DNA of 64,000 nucleotides from Candidatus Viadribacter manganicus (GCF_001679665.1 NZ_CP013244.1:1558980-1622979), one strand, 5' to 3'. Numbered from the stretch's first letter, positions 1 to 8,816 are shown. The notes: a model not told the origin generated them from the letters alone. Made by a program: numbers and translations.

Positions 1-446
1 CGCCAATCGTGGAATTTCTGGTCTTCAACTCTCACCAAGGTCGAAGTTTAGTAGCATCGCCGCCGCTCGCCAATCCGTCCGCAATTGGCCAGCGGCGTCG
101 CGGCCGCGACCGGCCTACTCTCTCGGCGGTCTCAATTGGTGAGCGCAACACGTACCTTAGTAGGCCTCCTGCCATCCAGAACTATAGCCCAATTTCAGAA
201 TGCCTGTTTCCGGGCCAGACCCGCGCCAACAGCGAATATTTCAGAACGGCTGACGCGCTCCAAACAAGCCGCTCGCGCCCTGCCCGTCAATTCGGCGTGC
301 TCTCGCCGAGAATGGACGTTCCCTGGCAAGCCACGCCCCATCCTCACCGGGCGCTTGAGACAACGTCATCCCATGCTCATGTGCTTCGCTGCAATATTGC
401 AGAAACACAATCGCTGCAGCCTTCGGTCGATCACGGGAGGCTAGTC
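1..446. other. No confident gene; leader of the S41 gene
   Basis: The reading frame of the next gene stays open back to position 9, but the extra residues have no protein-like character and precede a clear lipoprotein signal. I see no other gene. The last bases hold a ribosome binding site, GGGAGG at 435-440. Confidence 0.5.
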
Positions 447-1874
447 TTGCGCTGGATCATCGTTCTTCTGCTCGCTGGTTGTGCAAGCACGTCGCCGCCA
501 CTTAGTCCGAGTGAGCCAGCTTTCGACCGCGAGTTTGAGCGTCTGTTTCAGTACGGCCCGCCCGAACCGCGCCCCCAAGAACTTCAGGAGCCAAGCGCCG
601 GTCAGGCTGCCGATGCCGGCTACTTCGCACGTTTTCCTGACTTCGATCGTTCCTACTCACACGCCGCCCGCGCGGAGGCGCGGCGTTTGATCGAGCGACT
701 GCGCGCCGACGCAGGCTCCATCAATCATGAACAATTCGTACTTCGGGTCGCTGAAATTGTCGCGCTCGCGGACAATGGGCACACAGCCCTACATGCGAAT
801 GCTTTCTTGAAAAACACGCCACGACTGCCGGTGCGAACCTACCTCTTTGCCGACGGCCTTCATGTTCTCTACGCCGACGAACAGAACGCGGATCTTCTGG
901 GCGCCCGGATCGACACCATAGACGGACGCTCAGTGGACGACGTTTTTAACGCTCTACGCCGATATCGCGGCGGCACGGAAGCGTTCCGACGAATGATGCT
1001 CATCCCACTATTGGAATCTCCGGCGATGCTCCAGGCAGCGGGCGTCGCGCGTGAGAGAGGCGCGCTCACCTATGCCGGAGTACTCGCCGACGAAAGACCC
1101 TTCGAACGGCGGATCGACGCGCAGGAACGCGATCGCGCCGCGTGGGTGTCCAGTACCGCACGCTTACTTTTTCCTGATCAGTTTGCGCGGCAGGGATTCC
1201 GCAGCTTTTTGGCGGCGGATGCAACCCTTCCTGTTTATCTCCACAGCCCACAAAATCTGTTTTGGACGGAGGGGCTTCCAGGAGGCGGATACTATATCGG
1301 CCTCGCGCACAACGCGGACGCCGACGAAGGACCCATCTCGGCATTTCTCGGAAGCACTCTCGAGGCGGTCCGCGGCGATCAACCCGCTTACATCGTGCTC
1401 GACATGCGCATGAATGGTGGCGGCGATCTTACAACGACCTATGATTTCGCGCGGGCACTGCCGAGTGCCGCGGCGGGCGCGCCGATCTATGTGTTGACTT
1501 CGCGCTGGACATTCTCAGCGGCGATTCATGCTACGGCGGCGCTTGAGCAAGCGGGCGGCGATCAAGTCACCATCGTCGGCGAACCGGTCGGCGACCGGCT
1601 GGACTTCTGGGCTGCGGAAGGGGGCGCGTTCGATCTCCCTAATGCGTTCATCACTGCGTACTATTCAACCGGCCGTCACAAGTATGATGGTCCTTGTCGC
1701 GATTGGGAGACCTGCATCTGGTTCGGCTCCACACATCCGGTTCGGGTGCGGACGCTGGAGCCTGATGTTGCCGCGGCGCTCACGTTTGCCGCGTACCGCG
1801 AACGGCGCGATCCCGCCATGGAGGCGATCTTGGACCGGGAACACAGGAGCCGTGCATCCGCGCGCACTCCATGA
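447..1874 (+). CDS. S41-family peptidase-like lipoprotein
   Basis: The predicted 475-residue protein starts at a TTG with GGGAGG seven bases upstream, which places a lipobox (LLLAGC) within the first 15 residues. It should be exported and lipidated. The C-terminal half resembles tail-specific (S41) peptidases: a strand LDMRMNGGGD near residue 320, then YVLTSRWTFSAA with the likely nucleophile Ser357. The middle (ADNGHTALHAN, then a PDZ-like stretch with GARIDTIDGRSVDDV) matches S41 proteins that bind substrate C termini. The Lys of the classic Ser-Lys pair is not obvious, as in several periplasmic S41 subfamilies. Substrate unknown. It stands alone, with 164 bp to the next gene. Confidence 0.75.
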   Translation: MRWIIVLLLAGCASTSPPLSPSEPAFDREFERLFQYGPPEPRPQELQEPSAGQAADAGYFARFPDFDRSYSHAARAEARRLIERLRADAGSINHEQFVLRVAEIVALADNGHTALHANAFLKNTPRLPVRTYLFADGLHVLYADEQNADLLGARIDTIDGRSVDDVFNALRRYRGGTEAFRRMMLIPLLESPAMLQAAGVARERGALTYAGVLADERPFERRIDAQERDRAAWVSSTARLLFPDQFARQGFRSFLAADATLPVYLHSPQNLFWTEGLPGGGYYIGLAHNADADEGPISAFLGSTLEAVRGDQPAYIVLDMRMNGGGDLTTTYDFARALPSAAAGAPIYVLTSRWTFSAAIHATAALEQAGGDQVTIVGEPVGDRLDFWAAEGGAFDLPNAFITAYYSTGRHKYDGPCRDWETCIWFGSTHPVRVRTLEPDVAAALTFAAYRERRDPAMEAILDREHRSRASARTP

Positions 1875-2038
1875 GCGCCGCCCTCTTCATGCTCTTGGCC
1901 GTGATCATGGCCACGACTTTCCTGAGTGACCTACTCTCCCAATTGCGGCCGATCGCTTAGCGCCCGCAGCAACGACCTCAGTTCGCCGAAAGCTGACATT
2001 CAATCGCTGAGAGTCTATGCCGACCCGACGAGGGCGGA

Positions 2039-2452
2039 ATGATACGTTTCCAGGCGATCGCCATTGTTGGTTTGATGTTGACGGGCTGTGCCGAGCAGCG
2101 ACCGGATCAACCAGCGCTCGCCGCAACTGACGAATGCTATCTCAATGTGACGTATGTTAGCGACAACGAACTCTCGCGCCGAATTTGGGACCATATTCAA
2201 ACCGCGCAATATGATCTCATCGACTCCCGTGACAGGGATTTCGGCGCGGCTCAGTGGTATGACCGGGGCGGTGGTCGTGCCGCGTTTGTTTATAATACAG
2301 ATTGCGGACTCGCCCGTGTCAAAGTTCAAGCCGTTCTTGAACATTTCGCGGAGCAGGCCACGAGTCCGGATGTCGCTCAGGCTCTCCGCGAAGCCAAACC
2401 TTCAGTCCGAGAGATCACACAGGGCCAGTTCGAGAACTCCGAACCGCTATAA
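2039..2452 (+). CDS. Small hypothetical lipoprotein
   Basis: The 137-residue product begins with a short lipoprotein signal (IVGLMLTGC, Cys near residue 17). The mature part is acidic and polar with two cysteines (DECYLN and NTDCGL) that could form a disulfide. I do not recognise the family. The gene lies between the S41 gene and an insertion sequence and appears intact. Confidence 0.6.
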   Translation: MIRFQAIAIVGLMLTGCAEQRPDQPALAATDECYLNVTYVSDNELSRRIWDHIQTAQYDLIDSRDRDFGAAQWYDRGGGRAAFVYNTDCGLARVKVQAVLEHFAEQATSPDVAQALREAKPSVREITQGQFENSEPL

Positions 2453-2744
2453 CCTGCAATGTCCCGTTTGGGCCAGCGATACCCGGCTCGCCATTTCTTA
2501 CGAAGGGCTGGGTCGATTCAATCGTGTCGCCGGTAATGCTGCGGACGCTTCGGCTCAATCTCGCCGTGTGTGGACGGCTCTCCGTTGGCAAGGGATTTCT
2601 TTGAAGCGCTGCGATGTTTGGTCGGTGCGGCCGTGTGTTCGACCTGTTGATGCGGCACACGAGGGCCGCTGGCCATAATGCCTTCCGCGAAGACTGGTCC
2701 CGACCGAAAGGACGCGCTCGAAGCGCACCGGCGAAATTGGGTTT
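2453..2744. other. Intergenic stretch, no gene seen
   Basis: Only short overlapping open frames without recognisable protein character are present between the small lipoprotein gene and the estimated edge of the insertion sequence. Confidence 0.5.
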
Positions 2745-2750
2745 TCCTGT

Positions 2751-2767
2751 CTTCCGGTTCGACCGGC
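2751..2767. repeat. Subterminal inverted repeat, transposase 3' side
   Basis: CTTCCGGTTCGACCGGC pairs with 3865-3881. It lies 66 bp beyond the transposase stop codon, leaving a short non-coding end between. Confidence 0.6.
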
Positions 2768-2832
2768 TGTCGCATTACTTCATGTCCGCCCTTCCCAATC
2801 TCTTTCGTCCGGCGCTGGGACCCGACCGATCA

Positions 2833-3855
2833 CTACACCGCGAGCGGCTCTCGATAGCGCTCGCCGCTGGTCATGATTGCCCACACCACGCGTGCGTTCT
2901 TGTTTGCTAACGCCACCGCGGCGACCTTCGGGGTGCGCCGCGCCAGCAATTGCACTAGCCAGGGCCTGCGCGCGCCATTGCGCTGCGCGTAACGGATCAC
3001 AGCAACCGCGCCCACGACCAGCAATTGACGGAGGTATCGATCACCTTGCTTGGTGATGCCACTCAATCGTTCTTTGCCTCCGCTAGAGTTCTGACGCGGC
3101 ACGAGCCCGATCCATGCCGCGAGATTGCGACCCGAACTGAACGATTTCGGATCAGCGATGGTCGCAACCAGGGCGCTGGCAAGCACGGGACCTACACCGG
3201 GAACGCCCATTAGCCGCCTGCCGACTTCAGTGCTGCGTGCGCTCGCGATGATGCATCGATCGGACTCCAATATCTGCTCGTTCACGAGCCGCAGCTGCGT
3301 GACCAACATCAGAAGAGACGTGCGCGCGGCGCTAGGTACGCGTTCATCAGCGGCATCACTGATGACGCGGATCAGGCTCTCGAGCCCGTTGCGCCCGACT
3401 GGCGCCACCAATCCGAACTCTGACATGTGGCCGCGAATGGCATTGGACAACTGAGTGCGCTGGCGCGTTAAAATCGATCGCGTTCGATGCGCGACCATCA
3501 TGCTTTGCTGTTCGGGCGCTTTTATTGGCACAAATCGCATGCTCGGCCGTGCCACCGCTTCGCAAATCGCTTCCGCGTCGGCTGCATCGTTCTTTTGCCG
3601 CTTAACGTACGGCTTCACGTAGCTCGGCGGGATCAAGCGCACCTCGTGACCCAACCGGCTCAACTCTCGGCCCCAATAATGCGCCGAGCCGCACGCTTCG
3701 ATACCGATTAGGCAAGGCGCCTGCTTCTCAAAAAACGCTAGCATCCGAGATCTCGGCAGACGTTTGCGCAACAGCACCGCGCCGACCGCATCAACACCGT
3801 GAAGCTGAAACACCGACTTCGCGATGTCCAATCCGATTGTAACAACCTGGTTCAT
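2833..3855 (-). CDS. IS110/IS1111-family transposase (DEDD recombinase)
   Basis: The 340-residue protein moves the element through an RNA-guided RuvC-like recombinase mechanism known for this family. The N-terminal DEDD domain shows IGLDIAK (Asp near 10), GIEACGSAHYWG (Glu near 55) and KNDAADAEAI (Asp pair near 100). The C-terminal Transposase_20 region has GVPGVGPVLASAL and LAAWIGLVPRQNSSGGK, which supplies the conserved serine. I start at the ATG at 3855 because GGAGGAGAG lies directly upstream; an upstream in-frame start would add six residues inside that ribosome binding site. No frameshift is seen. Confidence 0.92.
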   Translation of the reverse strand: MNQVVTIGLDIAKSVFQLHGVDAVGAVLLRKRLPRSRMLAFFEKQAPCLIGIEACGSAHYWGRELSRLGHEVRLIPPSYVKPYVKRQKNDAADAEAICEAVARPSMRFVPIKAPEQQSMMVAHRTRSILTRQRTQLSNAIRGHMSEFGLVAPVGRNGLESLIRVISDAADERVPSAARTSLLMLVTQLRLVNEQILESDRCIIASARSTEVGRRLMGVPGVGPVLASALVATIADPKSFSSGRNLAAWIGLVPRQNSSGGKERLSGITKQGDRYLRQLLVVGAVAVIRYAQRNGARRPWLVQLLARRTPKVAAVALANKNARVVWAIMTSGERYREPLAV

Positions 3856-3864
3856 GGCTCTCCT

Positions 3865-3881
3865 CCGGCTCAAACCGGAAG
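3865..3881. repeat. Subterminal inverted repeat, transposase 5' side
   Basis: Partner of 2751-2767. It overlaps the transposase ribosome binding site, so the start codon sits only about 10 bp inside the repeat. Confidence 0.6.
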
Positions 3882-3945
3882 CTTACGCTGCCGGCTGGGG
3901 TGGAGAGCCGTCCACCGCATCGAGAGGCGACATTCAGCAATCCTA

Positions 3946-4236
3946 TCAGCCCCAGGCGATGACACTCGGCACACGCCGCTGGGCCTCGGCCTTTGCCTCT
4001 TCAATGCTGGCATATCCGGGACTGTCTACACGTCGCGCACCGAAACTGACGTAGTAGAGATGGCCGTCAGGACCAATCGGCGTTGGTTCAACGGGGGCGT
4101 CCTCGTAGTCTGCGGGACCGACCTCAAGCCAGTAGTCGAATGGAAAAGCGACAATCGAAACTGGAAATGGCACGGCACTATCGTAGAGCCACGTTCCATT
4201 CGCTATCACGCGCGCGGCTTCGTCCGGATCGTCCAT
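3946..4236 (-). CDS. Hypothetical 96-residue protein
   Basis: The product is acidic and rich in Pro and Tyr, with no signal peptide or membrane segment. The C-terminal part (HLYYVSFGARRV, then a helix SIEEAKAEAQRR) looks like a small alpha-beta fold of the kind found in many uncharacterised proteins. The ATG at 4236 has GGAG six bases upstream; a TTG two codons earlier is less likely. Family not recognised. It lies just beyond the insertion sequence. Confidence 0.55.
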   Translation of the reverse strand: MDDPDEAARVIANGTWLYDSAVPFPVSIVAFPFDYWLEVGPADYEDAPVEPTPIGPDGHLYYVSFGARRVDSPGYASIEEAKAEAQRRVPSVIAWG

Positions 4237-4462
4237 GCGCAACTCCGACGCCGCTCATTACTCGCCATCGGCGTTATTACCAACGTCGCGTTTGGGCCAG
4301 CACCGCGCCGTCCGTCATTTTTCTCGAACGACTGGCGCGCTCAAGACCCGCCGTTGACACAGATCTCCATGCTACGGCCTGATGTCGCCGATCGACCCGT
4401 TGAGGTCGCCCTCAAAACCAGTCGGTCGCAGAGCCGCATGGTCGACGGCGTGTTGTCGCCGC

Positions 4463-5407
4463 TCAAGGCTTCACACCAAACTGCGAGAACATGATAGCCA
4501 CATTAGGATCCTTCGCCCTTGCGGCGGCGATGTCGGCTTGAGCCTCCCCGATCTGCGCGAGACGCAGCCGCGCGATGCCGCGACCGTATAGGGAGCTGAT
4601 CAGCTTGGCGTCTCTGCGCAACGCGGCGTCGTAATCCGCGAGCGCGGCGTGGAATGCACCACTGCGCAAGTACACGAGACCGCGGGTATCGAGTGTATGG
4701 GGATCGTTCGACCGGATGCGCAGCGAAGAATTGCAGTCCGCGAGCGCCAGATCAAGTTGCCGCCCCCACAGGGCGCGAGTCCAACAGCGAGTGTTGAAGG
4801 CTTCCGCATCCTGTGGATTGAGCAGAATCACCTGGTCGTAGTCAGCGATAGCTCGGGCGTAGTTGCCCTGAGCGCTATAGGCATTGCCGCGATTGTAGAA
4901 GGCGTCCGCATTCTGCGGATTGAGCCGGATCGCCTGGTCGTAATCGGCGATGGCGCGGGCGTTATCTCCCTGAGCGCCATGGGCGATGCCGCGATTGTAG
5001 AAGGCGTCCACATCCTGCGGATTGAGCCCGATCGCCTGGTCGTAATCGGCGATGGCGCGGGCGTTATCTCCCTGCTCGCTGTGGGCGTTGCCGCGATTGT
5101 AGAAGGCGTCCGCATCCTTCGGATTGAGCCGGATCGCCTTGTCGTAATCGGCGATAGCGCGGGCGTTGTCGCCTTGAGCAGCATAAACGTTGCCGCGATT
5201 GATTAACGCGATCGCCAGATCGGTCTGCGTTTCCTGGCGCGACTGAATGATTGCGGTGCAACCGCCAACCGCAAGGTCTCGCGAATAGGCTCCGCCCCAG
5301 TTCAGGCAGTAGGTCCACTGCTGCTTAAACGCCGGCGTCTGCGCCACAGCCGGCGTCGAACTGACCAGCAGCATCGCCACAATCGCTCCACCGAACAACA
5401 ACTGCAT
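4463..5407 (-). CDS. Secreted TPR-repeat protein
   Basis: The 314-residue protein has a signal peptide (MQLLFGGAIVAMLLVSS, cleavage after AVAQ) and at least six tetratricopeptide repeats. Four consecutive 34-residue units share the motif AFYNRGNA..GDNARAIADYDQAIRLNPQDAD and are near-identical at the DNA level (102-bp period, about 4830-5190), which points to recent repeat expansion. Two cysteines in the mature N-terminus (WTYCLNWGG, VGGCTAI) may pair. TPR solenoids bind protein partners, so a periplasmic scaffold role is likely. The start at 5407 was chosen for the signal peptide; the frame continues upstream without sense. Confidence 0.8.
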   Translation of the reverse strand: MQLLFGGAIVAMLLVSSTPAVAQTPAFKQQWTYCLNWGGAYSRDLAVGGCTAIIQSRQETQTDLAIALINRGNVYAAQGDNARAIADYDKAIRLNPKDADAFYNRGNAHSEQGDNARAIADYDQAIGLNPQDVDAFYNRGIAHGAQGDNARAIADYDQAIRLNPQNADAFYNRGNAYSAQGNYARAIADYDQVILLNPQDAEAFNTRCWTRALWGRQLDLALADCNSSLRIRSNDPHTLDTRGLVYLRSGAFHAALADYDAALRRDAKLISSLYGRGIARLRLAQIGEAQADIAAARAKDPNVAIMFSQFGVKP

Positions 5408-5608
5408 CGCCCATCTTCCGTGAGCCCAAGAAAACACACGCGTTGCGATCACGCCAGCCAGACCGATTGAGCAGCCTCCGCCACATCGCGGACTGGATGT
5501 AGCGCCAGCTACGACAGCCGCGTACAAAAACACGAATGGCTTGGTCGATCGAAACCTGACGCTGGCGTCAGCAGCCGGTGACCGGCCTAAGTTCGCCGGT
5601 TGCGGACG

Positions 5609-6265
5609 TTAGTCTTGCGTCTCTCGCGGCTGAACCGACCCCTCCACGAAATCACGAGCTTGATCCCGCCCATGTCCTCGATCGGCGTGTACCGCCTCGC
5701 AGCCATACATCGGAGTCTCCCATCCGGTCTGAGTGAACTCGGTACCGTGAGCAACCACCGCGCGATCGACTAGATCGACGAGTTCAAAGTTCCACACGTC
5801 GATGCCATGCGAGTTCGTGTCGGTGATAAATAGATGGAGAGCATACTGAGCCGAGCGCGCAACGTCGCGTTCCACAGCCAAGCACTTACCCGTCGGAGGC
5901 TGGTCGAATTGCGACACGTTGAATTCGCAACGCGGGTCACCGGCATCAGCAAGGCTATAACGCCAAACGCGATCCAGAGACGTTGACGACGTAGGCAGAT
6001 ATTCGATTGTCGGAAAACCCGCTTCTAGCAACCGAATGCAACTTGTACAGGGATTGAAGCCAGGCTGAACACCTCGGCCACTGTCGTGCGTCCAAGTCAG
6101 ACGCGGTTCCAGCAAATTCACAAAATCCGCCGTGAGAACGGTGTCCGCCATAACAACCTGACGGCGCCAATTGGCGGGCTCGTCGCGGCAGGCCTGGGCC
6201 AAATGCTCATTCGGGACGCAGGCCGACAAGAATACCGTCAGCGAGACTATTAGCAGCCGTGCCAT
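5609..6265 (-). CDS. Hypothetical lipoprotein
   Basis: The 218-residue product opens with a lipoprotein signal (MARLLIVSLTVFLSAC, lipobox LSAC). The mature part has several cysteines (CRDEP, CTSCIRL, CEFN, GKCL, YGCEA), consistent with a disulfide-bonded periplasmic or outer-membrane protein. Family not recognised. It is the last gene before the left end of the integrated island. Confidence 0.6.
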   Translation of the reverse strand: MARLLIVSLTVFLSACVPNEHLAQACRDEPANWRRQVVMADTVLTADFVNLLEPRLTWTHDSGRGVQPGFNPCTSCIRLLEAGFPTIEYLPTSSTSLDRVWRYSLADAGDPRCEFNVSQFDQPPTGKCLAVERDVARSAQYALHLFITDTNSHGIDVWNFELVDLVDRAVVAHGTEFTQTGWETPMYGCEAVHADRGHGRDQARDFVEGSVQPRETQD

Positions 6266-6568
6266 GGCATGTTCGCTCCCGTCTCCGCGTGTAGCAGCGC
6301 AACCGGCGGCGTTGTGTCAATGTCCGTTTAGGGCCATACACTGTCGCCTCGTCACATGATTACCAATGCCCCGAACGCAAGCGTCATCAGACAATCTGCT
6401 ACAAATTGCAGTTGCCGGCTCGCAATTGCCAGCGACACCGAATGGGCTCTCAGTTTGAGCCACACTGCAACGCCTTGAGACGCCCCGAGCCGCGTTGGCA
6501 CACCGTGATCCGGCTGATCCTTCGCCAAAACTGGCGTCCTTCCCTGTCTCGTTGTGCGCCGAGCAGAA
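6266..6568. other. Intergenic, no gene seen
   Basis: No reading frame here has a convincing start, ribosome binding site or protein character. The stretch is chromosomal flank immediately left of the island attachment repeat. Confidence 0.5.
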
Positions 6569-6586
6569 GGCGGACAGAGAGGGATT
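6569..6586. repeat. Left attachment repeat of the island
   Basis: GGCGGACAGAGAGGGATT is identical over 18 bp to the 3' end of tRNA-Ser at 29487-29504. The match stops at the next base. No tRNA surrounds this copy, so it is the displaced 3' end expected after site-specific integration. Confidence 0.82.
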
Positions 6587-6641
6587 TGCGGCAGAGAAAA
6601 AGCTTCAATTGATCAGTGCGTTAGTTGTTCGCGACAGCCAA

Positions 6642-6665
6642 TGTACCCCAGTGCATACCCCAGTG
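6642..6665. repeat. Candidate integrase arm sites, left end
   Basis: Two tandem 12-bp units, TGTACCCCAGTG and CATACCCCAGTG, lie about 55 bp inside the left attachment repeat. They share TACCCCA with the three sites upstream of the integrase gene (29333-29384), as expected for arm sites bound by the integrase N-terminal domain. Confidence 0.5.
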
Positions 6666-6799
6666 AGCCTATCGAAGATTTTAGACTGACGTTGATACGG
6701 GAACTAGTTGAACAGCGTCGGGCGCAAAGAATTCGATGGCCACGAGCGTTCTGAGGCGGCGACGTTCGCGTTACGCGGGATAGAGTTCCACCTCTCTTA

Positions 6800-7010
6800 A
6801 GATCTTCCCACACGCGCTCATGCGCTTTGCCTTCGCAACGCAGCGCGACCGCGGCGCTGACGAGGCTTTTCGATCGTGCCACGTCCCGAACTCCCCATCG
6901 CAAAACTCGCAGGCCGACGCGCTTTGCGCGCCTCCTGTTGCAATAGCTTCAATGCAACACGACGGACGCAGAGCGTCCGCGATGGTTTAGTTGAAATCCG
7001 CATCTCGCAG
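6800..7010 (-). pseudogene. Decayed hipB-like gene fused to a hipA tail
   Basis: Minus-strand translation in two frames recovers a HipB-like sequence: LCVRRVALKLLQQEARKA.. and SSGRGTIEK, then after a frameshift SLVSAAVALRCEGK. These align with the intact HipB at 8499-8816 (LRARRVALNLSQEEAARRA, GQGTIESLVNVAVAMRCEEK). The fragment then runs into AHERVW, the C-terminus of HipA; 16 bp at 6812-6827 are identical to 7271-7286 in hipA. This suggests a deletion that joined hipB to the end of hipA in an old duplicate. Borders are approximate. Confidence 0.65.
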
Positions 7011-7128
7011 CGCGCGCATCGCCGCCCCCGCCCGCGCAAGCCGCCTTTTCGCGAGGCGCAGACTCGAACTTCCCGTGCGGCCTGTGCTCGTACGTTATCT
7101 GCGCTACGCGCCTTACTCTCGCGCACAA

Positions 7129-7209
7129 CGCAGCAACAATAGCAGCCAACGCATCTGCACGCGATCAAGCCGACGGATGGCGGAGTCTTCGAGAACACTG
7201 GCGCCAATC
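7129..7209 (-). pseudogene. 3' remnant of a duplicate of the 8943-9494 gene
   Basis: These 81 bp match 8962-9042 at 76 of 81 positions. In translation they keep IGASVLEDSAIRR.DRVQMRWLLL, the C-terminus of the HTH-like protein encoded upstream of hipB. Nothing of its N-terminal part is found. With the hipB remnant just downstream it forms a decayed second copy of the same module. Confidence 0.75.
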
Positions 7210-7254
7210 TGAGGCGCGACCGTCAAATTACGCAATTCACGCTTGAGACTTTTC

Positions 7255-8502
7255 TCAGAAATTTGCCCAAACGCGCTCATGCGCTTCAGCGACTAACTTT
7301 CTCGTGGCCGCACTTACCCCTACACTCTTTGCTATCGCGTTCCATCCGGATACCGCGGATCGAACATCGTCAATAGCGGCCGCCGTCTGCTTATCAGAGA
7401 GCCCATGGCGGCTCGCGAGCGCCTCCACATGACCACGCGTGGGCGTGCGCCCTTCACCTTCCACATCAAGATAATGCTCGCCGCCTGGACCGGCGGCATA
7501 AGTTAGATCGTATGCAGGCGACAAGCGCCAATCGCCCCTATCATCCATTAAGAACGCATGCTGTCGCGTGTGGTCGTCACGATTGTGCGCAAGAACATTA
7601 AACAGCATGCGCCGCACGATCATCGCTACATCTTCGGCGCGGCGCGTCATAGCGCGCGTGGCGCGCAGCAACGTGTCGTAGCTTGAAGGGGTCTGAGGTG
7701 GCGACTCAATAGCACCCGACAATGAGAGCATGTGCAGCCGTACGCCTGGCTCAGGGCGATCAAAACGACGGGCCGCGAAGTACCCTGGCCTTTTCGCGGA
7801 TTCAATAAGCCGGTGGTCCGGCACGTCGATATGCGCCGAACGCGCCATAGACGCGTAGGCATATTCAAGCGGGCCGATGTCGACCGGGTCTTCTGGCGCG
7901 CGAAATTTCACGATCCACGCTGAATGCCCTGGTGCAATCTCGCCTGAACCGACCGAGATGTGGCCTTCATCGTCAAAACCAACATGTACCTTCGGCCGTG
8001 CGCCACCAGAGCCGCCAGCGAGCCTCGCAAGTGTTTCAGCGAGTTCGCCGTCATCACCACTCAGAATCGCCGCGGCGTCATCGGCCAGCGCATCGAGATC
8101 CAGCGTTTCGACCTCGTCGCTAGGCGCAGTCGCCGGTTCGAACACCAGCGCGCCTCTTCCAGCGTCGCCCACCAACGCAAGCTGTTCAACCGCAGTCAGT
8201 GAAGCAATGTCCACACCGAGCTTAGCGAGGCGCTTGCGCATAACCAAATGCCCCCAACCTTCGGGCAATGCGTCAGCCAAAAAACCGTGCAGCCCATTAA
8301 AGCTGTGTGTGCGCGCAGCGTGCAAACCCGGCGCCGGCGGATAATTAAGTCCCGCAAGATTAAGCGCGCTGGCTATGAGTTCCGGCGACCACTCAAGTTG
8401 TGCAACACCTTTATCCATTGCCAAACGTGCAGCGCGCAAACGCGGGCGCGATGAACTGAACTCCAGCGAAACTCGCAACGGAGCGCCAAGGGGCAATTTC
8501 AT
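7255..8502 (-). CDS. hipA: HipA-family serine/threonine kinase toxin
   Basis: The 415-residue protein should phosphorylate a cellular target (glutamyl-tRNA synthetase in classical HipA), halting growth unless held by HipB. Seen here: an N-terminal HipA domain (SFNGLHGFLADALPEGWG), GGSGGARPKV near residue 170 as the nucleotide-binding loop, FNVLAHNRDDHTRQHAFL near 305 as the catalytic loop (N-x-D-D-H), and LSPAYDLT as the metal-binding Asp. Length is normal for the family. The ATG overlaps the hipB stop by 4 bp, giving translational coupling. It sits at the left end of the island, where it could stabilise the element. Confidence 0.9.
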   Translation of the reverse strand: MKLPLGAPLRVSLEFSSSRPRLRAARLAMDKGVAQLEWSPELIASALNLAGLNYPPAPGLHAARTHSFNGLHGFLADALPEGWGHLVMRKRLAKLGVDIASLTAVEQLALVGDAGRGALVFEPATAPSDEVETLDLDALADDAAAILSGDDGELAETLARLAGGSGGARPKVHVGFDDEGHISVGSGEIAPGHSAWIVKFRAPEDPVDIGPLEYAYASMARSAHIDVPDHRLIESAKRPGYFAARRFDRPEPGVRLHMLSLSGAIESPPQTPSSYDTLLRATRAMTRRAEDVAMIVRRMLFNVLAHNRDDHTRQHAFLMDDRGDWRLSPAYDLTYAAGPGGEHYLDVEGEGRTPTRGHVEALASRHGLSDKQTAAAIDDVRSAVSGWNAIAKSVGVSAATRKLVAEAHERVWANF

Positions 8503-8816
8503 CGTGGCGTCATTCTACGCGCCCGCTGGGGTCGCTTAAGTTCTGCAGCTTGGCGCTGCTGCTGCATGAGCTCATCCATGCTGCGCGCCGGCGGCAATGG
8601 AAAAATATCGCCTAGCTTTTCTTCGCAACGCATCGCCACAGCTACATTGACCAAACTTTCGATCGTGCCCTGTCCTGCACTTTCTATCCGTCGCAACGTT
8701 CGCACGCCTATGCCCGCGCGCCGGGCGGCCTCCTCTTGCGACAGATTCAGGGCGACGCGACGGGCGCGGAGAGCTTCCCCTAGAGCCACAAGAATCTCGG
8801 TCGACGTCTTAATCAT
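8499..8816 (-). CDS. hipB: HipB-like antitoxin, XRE-type repressor
   Basis: The 105-residue protein carries a helix-turn-helix (LRARRVALNLSQEEAARRAGIGVRTLRRIESA) and a basic tail (MDELMQQQRQ..). It should bind DNA at the promoter and neutralise HipA. I start at 8816 rather than at an in-frame start at 8876, because the 60 bp between hold the promoter and two palindromic operators. No Shine-Dalgarno sequence precedes the ATG, and the predicted transcription start falls on it, so the mRNA may be leaderless. It overlaps hipA. Confidence 0.88.
   Translation of the reverse strand: MIKTSTEILVALGEALRARRVALNLSQEEAARRAGIGVRTLRRIESAGQGTIESLVNVAVAMRCEEKLGDIFPLPPARSMDELMQQQRQAAELKRPQRARRMTPR

Larger units (their letters stand above)
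2745..3888 (-). mobile_element. IS110-family (IS1111-type) insertion sequence
   Basis: The element consists of one transposase gene and short non-coding ends. The segment CTTCCGGTTCGACCGG at 2751-2766 recurs in inverted form at 3865-3881, with one mismatch and one extra base. Such subterminal repeats mark the IS1111 group. The ends are estimates a few bases outside these repeats, because this family makes no target duplication that would fix them. The transposase frame is complete, so the copy may be active. It lies outside the 22.9-kb island. Confidence 0.7.

Noticed and set aside
3856..3909. 8-bp inverted repeat GGCTCTCC/GGAGAGCC as transposase leader control
   Set aside because: The outer arm (3902-3909) lies beyond the estimated end of the element, so the pairing would depend on the insertion site.
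4830..5190. Regular repeats that could suggest a CRISPR array
   Set aside because: The period is 102 bp, the repeats stay in frame with a TPR protein, and there are no variable spacers or cas genes.
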